NCBI GenBank assembly: GCA_905236895.1
Contig: CAJOQI010000151.1
Span: 1-6,149 of the forward strand
From: an uncultured Peptostreptococcaceae bacterium
Lineage (GTDB): Bacteria > Bacillota > Clostridia > Peptostreptococcales > Anaerovoracaceae
DNA: 6,149 nucleotides
Reading direction: 5' to 3'
Of this stretch, positions 1 to 5,396 are shown piece after piece (within the stretch, counting starts at the first letter, position 1; the number at the start of each line of letters is the position of its first letter). The notes beneath the pieces were generated by a model. That model was not told the origin of the DNA. It did not search any database and saw nothing but the letters and a program-made list of their open reading frames with translations. Both the position numbers and the translations under genes were made by a program.

Positions 1-1353
1 AATAGAATCCGTTGCCTGGATATCATCCGTGATGGTAATAGTGTCACCATCATTGGCATCCCTCATGGCATCCTTGAATTCTTCCCAGTTGCTTACGGAT
101 CTATCTTCATCCGTCACGACGATTTCATATTCCACCCCATCGATGGTGACCTTCATCCACTCCTCGGTGTCAAAGGCCTTATGCGCGGTAATCATCCACT
201 CGCCGTTTTCCTTGGAGGCGGAGAAGAGATCTTCGTTGCTGACGCTGACAGCCTCGACGGTTCCGGTCAGGCCAACCTCCTCCAGAATATCGGAAAGAGC
301 GATCGTGGTGTCGCCGCTCATGACATATTGTTTTTGCTCATAGGTGAATTCTACGGTATAGAAGGAGAAGCCATCGGTCTCGGCTGTGACCGTGGTCTCC
401 TCCTCAGAAGCGTCCAGAACTTCCGCGGTCAGTTTGCCCTCTTCCTCCGACACATGATAGACCTCTGTGTCCAGATTCTGATTTGCGACTTCTTCGAGTG
501 AGAAACTGACTTTTACTTTTTGTCCGTCGGCAGGCTGGATCTCATTTCCATCCGGATCCACGACTTGAATATCAAAGGTATAAGAAGCTGCCACATTCAC
601 ATTCTCGTCGCGAACGTTTTCAACAGCCCTGTCCACCGCATTTTGTTCTGCCTTATTGACCTTCGAGACCTGCAGCGCAGCATCCTCAGGGAAGACACCT
701 TCCGGCGCGCTGACCGTGATCGTTACGCCATCGATCACATCTTCTCCGGAGAAGGCCGGCATCGCCTTCGTCTGTTCTTCCGCATCGTCTTCTGTCTCAG
801 CAGCCGGATCTGTTTCCGCATTCGGATCCGTCTCTGTCTCCGTCAAAGACTCCTCATGCTGTGTCGAAGAAACCTCTTCTGTAGATCCTGCTTCGACCGG
901 ATCTGTGGATTCTTCTATTTCAGCATCAGAAGCCTGCTCCTTAGGAATCTCAGATTCAGCCTCTTCCGAAGAAGCGTTTTCGGACTCTTCACCTTCTGCA
1001 TCCCTTTCCACATCAGAAGCAGTTTCAGGTTCTTCAGTTTCCACTGAATCTTCGCCTGTGCCTTCGTCCTCTGTCGGGGCTTCCTCTTCCCCGCTGACAG
1101 GCTCTTCCTCTGCTTCTTCCGCCGATTCAGCAGGCTCCTGGGTTTCCTCTTCCTGAACCCCCCCTAAATCGTCTAAATCTTCAGCAGACTGAAGCTCATC
1201 AAAATCTGAACCCTCTTCTGAGACTTCCTCATTCTGAGCTTCATCAGCGAATACTCGTCCAGAACCATAATTGGTTGAAAAACTGGAAACGAGCATCATG
1301 CAGATGACAAGCATTGCCACTGCCCTGATTAGATTTGACCTTGTTTTCTTCAT
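1..1353 (-). CDS. Large secreted acidic surface protein (adhesin-like), N-terminal 451 residues; C-terminus lies beyond the left edge
   Basis: The frame is open from ATG at 1353 to base 1 with no stop, so the gene is incomplete. The start is supported by a strong AAAGGAGAGG ribosome binding site about 9 bases upstream. Residues 1-36 form a signal peptide: basic MKKTR, a hydrophobic stretch VAMLVICMMLV, and probable cleavage after VFA (VFA|DEAQ). Residues 37 to about 196 are low-complexity and rich in Glu, Ser, Thr, Asp and Pro, with ETDP-type repeats, like an extended stalk. From about 198 a folded region begins (DGVTITVSAPEGVFPEDAAL), reaching SFYTVEFTY at about 338; this type of segment occurs in LPXTG-type surface proteins of Firmicutes. 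Residues 339-415 form a second module (SDILEEVGLTGTVEAVSV ... VEYEIVVTDE), followed by NWEEFKDAMRDANDGDTITI, which resembles the entry to a right-handed beta-helix. Host or matrix adhesion is inference. No sortase motif can be seen because the C-terminus is missing. A G7 run in the coding strand (1158-1164) encodes Gly64-Gly65. Confidence 0.85.
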   Translation of the reverse strand, partial: MKKTRSNLIRAVAMLVICMMLVSSFSTNYGSGRVFADEAQNEEVSEEGSDFDELQSAEDLDDLGGVQEEETQEPAESAEEAEEEPVSGEEEAPTEDEGTGEDSVETEEPETASDVERDAEGEESENASSEEAESEIPKEQASDAEIEESTDPVEAGSTEEVSSTQHEESLTETETDPNAETDPAAETEDDAEEQTKAMPAFSGEDVIDGVTITVSAPEGVFPEDAALQVSKVNKAEQNAVDRAVENVRDENVNVAASYTFDIQVVDPDGNEIQPADGQKVKVSFSLEEVANQNLDTEVYHVSEEEGKLTAEVLDASEEETTVTAETDGFSFYTVEFTYEQKQYVMSGDTTIALSDILEEVGLTGTVEAVSVSNEDLFSASKENGEWMITAHKAFDTEEWMKVTIDGVEYEIVVTDEDRSVSNWEEFKDAMRDANDGDTITITDDIQATDSI

Positions 1354-1735
1354 GACTGATACCTCTCCTTTTCGCAACTTTTTGCTTTTTTGATTACTAT
1401 TCTTAATAACCTTATCTGCAAACAAAACCAACTAAACACAAAGGGTATAGTTAGCATTTTCACTGTAATTTGGTTTCCCCCTCACCGATTATTAATAGTA
1501 TAACATTTATTCTATTCCCATTAGGTTGCAAATGCATTTCCTCTCTATTTTCATTATTATGCAAAAAAAGAGACTGATTTGCTTCATTCATTCTACCCCC
1601 CCCTAATGAGTAAAAACAATCAACCAAAAGTACTAAAAATGGGGTTTTTTTGACATTTTGTTTATTATACATCTGTAATAGCTAAAAAGCAAATAAAATA
1701 TTAATTCAGGGTTAGTTATAAAAACAATATGACGT
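1354..1735. other. AT-rich intergenic region, probable long leader of the surface-protein gene
   Basis: These 382 bases between the hemW stop and the surface-protein start hold no convincing gene. On the minus strand there is a sigma-A-like promoter at 1664-1692 and a ribosome binding site just before 1353, so the transcript would have a leader of about 300 bases. Within it are a C8 run (1596-1603; G8 in the transcript), a 10-bp palindrome AAATGCATTT (1530-1539), distant complementary arms AAACCAA and TTGGTTT, and a weak 8-bp hairpin GGTTATTA-AGAA-TAGTAATC. No known riboswitch class was recognised, and no strong terminator for hemW was seen. Confidence 0.6.
1664..1692 (-). promoter_or_regulatory. 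Candidate sigma-A promoter for the surface-protein gene
   Basis: On the minus strand there is a perfect TATAAT -10 box (1664-1669). A weak -35 box, TTGCTT (1687-1692), lies 17 bases upstream. Transcription would start near 1657, about 300 bases before the surface-protein ATG. The -35 matches only half of TTGACA, so the call rests mainly on the -10 box and the spacing in an otherwise gene-free region. Confidence 0.45.
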
Positions 1736-2878
1736 CTATACGAATACCGCCATTATCCTATTGGAAATGTCGATTCCCTTCTCCGTAATCACAAGAGATG
1801 CGGGCTCTCCTTCATTGGTGACATACTCTATCAAAGCGCCGCTATCAAAGAATTCCCTAAGCTCCTCCCACCTATCTGCGAAGGCCTCCCTTGGGCTCAT
1901 GCCAAATCTTCTGTAAAAAGCGCTATATGACAGGCCGGATCTAAGCCTTAATTCCGTAAATGCAAACTCGGACATATCATCAAAAAGTGTATTCTCATGA
2001 TAGTCTTGTTTTTCTCCGTTCATCTGAATATATCTGCAATGGTTTACATAAGACGAACTACTGTCACCAAAGCCTAAATACTCCTCTCCGGTCCAATATT
2101 TAAGATTGTGCCTGCACTCAAATCCAACCTTGGCCCCATTGCTTATTTCATAATGCTTATAGCCTGCAGACTTAAGTATTTCCAAGGCTCTATGGTACAT
2201 AGCCCTATCCACCTCATCGGGAAGCTCATCAAAGCTCCCTGCCATAAAGCTTTCATAATAGGGCGTTCCCTCTTCAATCTGAAGACTGTAAACAGAGAGA
2301 TGTTCCGGGTTAAGAGATATGGCTTTTTCCAGCGTATTAACCCAGTCCTCCATGCTTTGATAGGGGATTCCAAACATTAGGTCGAGATTGATATTCATAA
2401 ATCCCGCCTCCCTTGCATCCCTAAAAACCTGCTCTGCATCACGGGAGTTATGAATTCTTCCCAAAGTCTTCAGCACATCATCATTAAAACTCTGAACTCC
2501 AATTGAAATTCGGTTTATTCCAGCATTTATGTAACCCTTTAATTTTTCTACGTTTACAACGCCGGGATTAACCTCTATTGATACCTCGCAGTCCCCCGTC
2601 ACATTAAAAGACTCCCTAACTGCATGGACCAATAGTTCTATAGAATCCGGTTCAAGAATAGAGGGTGTTCCTCCCCCTATAAAGATGCTATCCACCTGGT
2701 GATCCGGATAGCTTTTCCCCTCGGCTTTAATCTCCCGGGCAATTCTACCCACATAGTTCTTGGTCTCTTCCATTACTTTGGAATCATCCACATCCCCTAT
2801 CCCACGTGAATAGAACCCACAGTATGGGCATTTTCTAAGGCAGTATGGGATATGTATATAGATGCCAAGCTTTTTCAT
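1736..2878 (-). CDS. hemW: HemW, radical-SAM heme chaperone (formerly called oxygen-independent coproporphyrinogen III oxidase-like)
   Basis: This is a 380-residue protein, the usual length for HemW. It begins MKKLGIYIHIPYC. The radical-SAM cluster motif CxxxCxxC is Cys13, Cys17 and Cys20 (YCLRKCPYCGF), which binds a 4Fe-4S cluster and S-adenosylmethionine. Other family signatures follow in order: GGGTPS (68-73), IEVNP (101-105), RISIGVQSF (123-131), LDLMFGIPYQ (165-174), YSLQIEEGTP (197-206), YEISN (243-247) and HNLKYW (257-262), then the C-terminal HemW domain. HemW proteins bind heme and are thought to deliver it to cytochromes; they lack true coproporphyrinogen oxidase activity. I chose ATG 2878 because an in-frame TTG at 2920 would put the hairpin at 2901-2918 inside the coding region and add 14 residues not typical of the family. 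No clear Shine-Dalgarno sequence precedes the ATG. The segment after YLGFG is DSSSS, where many homologues have a PGAxS-like stretch. Confidence 0.93.
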   Translation of the reverse strand: MKKLGIYIHIPYCLRKCPYCGFYSRGIGDVDDSKVMEETKNYVGRIAREIKAEGKSYPDHQVDSIFIGGGTPSILEPDSIELLVHAVRESFNVTGDCEVSIEVNPGVVNVEKLKGYINAGINRISIGVQSFNDDVLKTLGRIHNSRDAEQVFRDAREAGFMNINLDLMFGIPYQSMEDWVNTLEKAISLNPEHLSVYSLQIEEGTPYYESFMAGSFDELPDEVDRAMYHRALEILKSAGYKHYEISNGAKVGFECRHNLKYWTGEEYLGFGDSSSSYVNHCRYIQMNGEKQDYHENTLFDDMSEFAFTELRLRSGLSYSAFYRRFGMSPREAFADRWEELREFFDSGALIEYVTNEGEPASLVITEKGIDISNRIMAVFV

Positions 2879-2896
2879 ATTGCATACTTCATTAAT

Positions 2897-2918
2897 AAAA
2901 GGGCATCTTAAGATGCCC
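2897..2918 (-). terminator. Hairpin and T-run between lepA and hemW (terminator or attenuator)
   Basis: The 18-base perfect palindrome at 2901-2918 reads GGGCATC-TTAA-GATGCCC on the minus strand, a 7-bp GC-rich stem with a 4-base loop. It is followed immediately by TTTTATTA, the form of a Rho-independent terminator. It begins 13 bases after the lepA stop and lies 22 bases before the hemW ATG. The T-run is short, so partial readthrough into hemW is likely; no separate promoter was seen between it and hemW. Outer arms ATACTT (2919-2924) and AAGTAT (2884-2889) could extend the structure towards the hemW start. Confidence 0.65.
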
Positions 2919-2931
2919 AAGTATTTACTGT

Positions 2932-4743
2932 TTATTTATCGTCATCATACTTCAGCACAGCTGTAAAGGCCTCCTGGGGTACCTCAACCCTGCCGAACTG
3001 ACGCATCCTTTTCTTTCCTTCCTTCTGTTTCTCCAGAAGCTTCTTCTTTCTGGATATATCACCGCCATAGCACTTTGCAATAACATCCTTACGGTAAGCC
3101 TTCACTGTTTCTCGGGCGATTACCTTTTGTCCGATGGCTGCCTGGACAGGAACCTCGAACTGATGCATTGGTATAACTTCCTTAAGCTTCTTGCAGACGA
3201 ACCTTCCCCTCTCGTAGGCCTCAGACTCGTGGACTATCATGGAGAAGGCATCAACGATTTCTTTGTTCAGAAGAACGTCCATCTTAACCAGCTGACTCTT
3301 TTGATAGCGGATGAACTCATAGTCAAGAGAGCCGTAGCCCCTGGTCTTGGACTTAAGAGCATCAAAGAAGTCGTAAATAACCTCATTCAGCGGCAATTCA
3401 TAATGCAGTGTCACCCTATCCTTGGTCACATACTCCATATGAAGCATATTGCCCCTACGCTTCTGGCAAAGCTCCATAATTGATCCCACATATTCCTTGG
3501 GAATCATAATGTCAGCCTTAACGATAGGTTCCTCTATATGGTCGATTTCCGTCAGTCCCGGCAGATTGGTAGGATTCTGAATCATCCTAACCTCTCCGTC
3601 ATTCATCACTACCTTATAGACTACGCTGGGAGATGTGGTGATTACCGCCAGGTCAAATTCCCTTTCGAGGCGCTCTACGATAATCTCCATATGAAGAAGT
3701 CCCAGGAATCCGCAGCGGAAACCAAATCCCAAAGCAGTAGATGTCTCAGGCTCAAAATTAAAGGCCGCATCGTTTACCTGAAGCTTTTCAAGGGCGTCCT
3801 TAACCCCCTCGTATTTCTCTCCCTCCGCAGGATAGATACCGCAGTAAACCATTGATTGGACCTTCTTATATCCAGGTAGCATCTCCTCTGTGGAGTCTTT
3901 GTCCAGAGTAATGGTATCGCCCACTCTGGCATCGCTGACCTGCTTGATGCTGGCGCAGATATAGCCAACCTCCCCTGCCTTAAGGGTTTTTACGGGAACG
4001 TGGCCGGGAGCCATAACCCCAACCTCAGTAACCTCGTATTTCTTTTTTGTATTCATAAGGCGTATTTCATCCCCAACCTTGACCGAACCATCAAAGATTC
4101 TGGTATAGATAACCACGCCCTTATAATTGTCGTAAACCGAATCGAAGATCAAAGCCTTAAGCTTTCCGTCAGCATCTCCCGAAGGTGCGGGAATGGTCTT
4201 AACCACCGCTTCCAGAAGGTCCTCAATGCCGATTCCTTCCTTTGCGGATACCAAAGGTGCCTCGGAGGCGTCGATTCCTATCATATCCTCTATTTCCCGG
4301 CGAGTCTCGTCGGGTCGGGAGCTGGCCAGGTCGATTTTGTTAAGAACAGGGAGAATCTCCAAGTCTTCCTCCAAGGCAAGATACACATTGGCCATGGTCT
4401 GGGCCTCAACGCCCTGGGTTGAGTCCACCACAAGGACGGCTCCCTCACAGGCCGCAAGGCTGCGAGAAACCTCATAATTAAAGTCCACATGACCCGGGGT
4501 ATCGATTAAATTAAAGATATACTCATTTCCGTCCTTGGCCTTATATACCAGTCTGGTGGTCTGGAGCTTGATGGTAATTCCCCTCTCCCTTTCCAGATCC
4601 ATATTGTCCAGAAACTGCTCCTTCATATCACGCTGAGCAACCAGGCCGGTGTTTTCGATAATTCTATCCGCCAAGGTGGACTTGCCGTGGTCAATATGAG
4701 CTATTATGCTGAAATTCCTAATATACTTTTGATAATCGTCCAT
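2932..4743 (-). CDS. lepA: Elongation factor 4 (LepA), ribosome-associated translational GTPase
   Basis: This is a 603-residue protein, the normal size for LepA (about 600). The GTPase domain shows all signatures: G1 AHIDHGKST (15-23), G2 RGITI (54-58), G3 DTPGH (81-85, with the catalytic His85), G4 NKID (135-138) and G5 SAK (166-168). Beta-barrel and EF-G-like domains III and V follow. The LepA-specific C-terminal domain has the conserved [20 protein letters not shown] and RMRQ stretches and ends [18 protein letters not shown]. LepA binds ribosomes in the cytoplasm and is linked to back-translocation or initiation and ribosome assembly. ATG 4743 gives [18 protein letters not shown], matching the family N-terminus; a TTG four codons upstream (4755) is the alternative. 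Neither start has a recognisable Shine-Dalgarno sequence. Near the C-terminus RMRQFGR replaces the more usual RMRQ-V/I-G-S/N, a minor difference. The next gene on the strand is hemW, 53 bases away. Confidence 0.97.
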   Translation of the reverse strand: MDDYQKYIRNFSIIAHIDHGKSTLADRIIENTGLVAQRDMKEQFLDNMDLERERGITIKLQTTRLVYKAKDGNEYIFNLIDTPGHVDFNYEVSRSLAACEGAVLVVDSTQGVEAQTMANVYLALEEDLEILPVLNKIDLASSRPDETRREIEDMIGIDASEAPLVSAKEGIGIEDLLEAVVKTIPAPSGDADGKLKALIFDSVYDNYKGVVIYTRIFDGSVKVGDEIRLMNTKKKYEVTEVGVMAPGHVPVKTLKAGEVGYICASIKQVSDARVGDTITLDKDSTEEMLPGYKKVQSMVYCGIYPAEGEKYEGVKDALEKLQVNDAAFNFEPETSTALGFGFRCGFLGLLHMEIIVERLEREFDLAVITTSPSVVYKVVMNDGEVRMIQNPTNLPGLTEIDHIEEPIVKADIMIPKEYVGSIMELCQKRRGNMLHMEYVTKDRVTLHYELPLNEVIYDFFDALKSKTRGYGSLDYEFIRYQKSQLVKMDVLLNKEIVDAFSMIVHESEAYERGRFVCKKLKEVIPMHQFEVPVQAAIGQKVIARETVKAYRKDVIAKCYGGDISRKKKLLEKQKEGKKRMRQFGRVEVPQEAFTAVLKYDDDK

Positions 4744-4771
4744 TCTATAAACCAATTAAAACTATTACTAC

Positions 4772-4804
4772 AAAACGGCTATCGGAAAAGTCGATAGCCG
4801 TTTT
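4772..4804 (-). terminator. Rho-independent terminator of the lipoprotein gene (probably bidirectional)
   Basis: A perfect 13-bp inverted repeat (AAAACGGCTATCG at 4772-4784 and CGATAGCCGTTTT at 4792-4804) encloses a 7-base loop. On the minus strand the stem is GC-rich in its middle and ends in TTTT. It starts 27 bases after the lipoprotein stop and lies 28 bases before the lepA ATG. The arms are A-rich and T-rich at opposite ends, so it could act in both directions, but no plus-strand gene runs into it here. Confidence 0.9.
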
Positions 4805-4831
4805 ATAAACAAAACTAAATGTGATCCAACC

Positions 4832-5245
4832 TTACTCGGCAGCGTATTCCGTACTATACAGTTCGCTGTCCTTGGCATCCATATACTGAATCTTAATCTT
4901 AATGCCGGAAAGCTTGGTCTGTTCTTCCAAATCCTTTGCCAAACCGGTAAAGGTGGGAGCGTAGTCGGCAAGGGCCTGCTCGATTAAGGGTCCTGCAGTT
5001 GCCTTCATCTCTTCGTCAAATTCCTGATCGTACTTATATGTGAAGGTCATGGTGTTGCCGGACACCGCAATGTCCAAACCGTTACTGTCTGCAATAGATT
5101 GAATCTCGTTCTTTAGGGTTTCGTCGCTGGCTACATACTCCTCAAGATTGGTGGGTCCCGTCTCCTTGCTTCCACATCCTGCCATAACAGCGGTCACAGC
5201 CATAATCATAATTAGGAGCATAACCAAAAAACTAACTCTCTTCAT
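4832..5245 (-). CDS. Small secreted lipoprotein, DUF4854-like
   Basis: This is a 137-residue protein of unknown function. It has a lipoprotein signal peptide: MKRVSF, a hydrophobic core LVMLLIMIMAVTAV, and a lipobox MAGC with the lipidated cysteine at residue 24, so the mature protein should be anchored to the outer face of the cell membrane. The mature part begins with a short Ser/Gly/Thr linker, then NLEEYVASDETLKNEI (33-48) and a beta-rich stretch ending TFTYKYDQEFDEE, the pattern I associate with DUF4854, a family of short lipoproteins in Lachnospiraceae. That assignment is from memory. ATG 5245 is preferred over GTG 5248 because the GGGAGGA ribosome binding site sits at a normal distance (7 bases between GGAGG and ATG). 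It has its own strong promoter and terminator, so it is probably a single-gene unit. It is transcribed divergently from the DUF348-like gene at 5397. Confidence 0.85.
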   Translation of the reverse strand: MKRVSFLVMLLIMIMAVTAVMAGCGSKETGPTNLEEYVASDETLKNEIQSIADSNGLDIAVSGNTMTFTYKYDQEFDEEMKATAGPLIEQALADYAPTFTGLAKDLEEQTKLSGIKIKIQYMDAKDSELYSTEYAAE

Positions 5246-5282
5246 CACGAATCCTCCCTACTCATTTCTAACTGACCTTATA

Positions 5283-5311
5283 ATTTTATATTACGGGACT
5301 TTTTTTGTCAA
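5283..5311 (-). promoter_or_regulatory. Strong sigma-A promoter of the lipoprotein gene
   Basis: On the minus strand there is a perfect TTGACA -35 box (5306-5311), a 17-base spacer and a TAAAAT -10 box (5283-5288, 5 of 6 matches). It lies just upstream of the lipoprotein ribosome binding site, giving a leader of roughly 30 bases. The -35 box stands 11 bases from the -35 box of the opposite promoter, so the two promoters are back to back. Confidence 0.85.
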
Positions 5312-5322
5312 ACTATTGAGCT

Positions 5323-5351
5323 TTGACTTTTTGGGCCGTCTGTGTTAACAT
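5323..5351 (+). promoter_or_regulatory. Promoter of the DUF348-like gene, with extended -10
   Basis: A TTGACT -35 box (5323-5328) is followed, after 17 bases, by TAACAT (5346-5351). This -10 matches 4 of 6 bases but is preceded by TGT, an extended -10 element that can compensate. Transcription would begin near 5358, leaving a leader of about 40 bases that contains the TCTTAAGA repeats. Confidence 0.65.
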
Positions 5352-5361
5352 AGGCCTGCAA

Positions 5362-5381
5362 TTCTTAAGATTTCTTAAGAA
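5362..5381 (+). repeat. Paired TCTTAAGA palindromes, candidate operator
   Basis: The 9-base unit TTCTTAAGA occurs at 5362-5370 and again at 5372-5380, exactly 10 bases apart, about one helical turn. Each contains the 8-bp palindrome TCTTAAGA, and the whole block is also an inverted repeat. It lies between the predicted transcription start (about 5358) and the AGGAGG ribosome binding site (5385-5390) of the plus-strand gene. This suggests a binding site for a repressor or OmpR-type regulator, or a weak RNA hairpin covering the approach to the ribosome binding site. Which protein binds is unknown. Confidence 0.5.
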
Positions 5382-5396
5382 GTCAGGAGGAAGCAA

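Noticed and set aside
656..1156. Long open frame on the plus strand rich in serine
   Set aside because: It is the mirror of the Glu/Ser-rich coding region on the minus strand (GAA/GAG codons read as TTC/CTC and shifted frames); it has no ribosome binding site and no domain.
1460..1591. A 43-codon minus-strand frame beginning MNEANQSLFLHNN, preceded by the G8 run that could mimic a ribosome binding site
   Set aside because: It has no recognisable domain, its composition follows the AT-rich background, and it lies in the leader of the surface-protein gene. A leader peptide is possible but not supported.
2876..2891. Five-codon frame ATG-AAG-TAT-GCA-ATA-TGA whose stop overlaps the hemW ATG
   Set aside because: No ribosome binding site precedes it and short frames of this kind occur by chance; translational coupling cannot be claimed without conservation.
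2918..2920. TTG as an upstream start for hemW
   Set aside because: It would place the terminator-like hairpin inside the coding sequence and add 14 residues outside the family's usual N-terminus.
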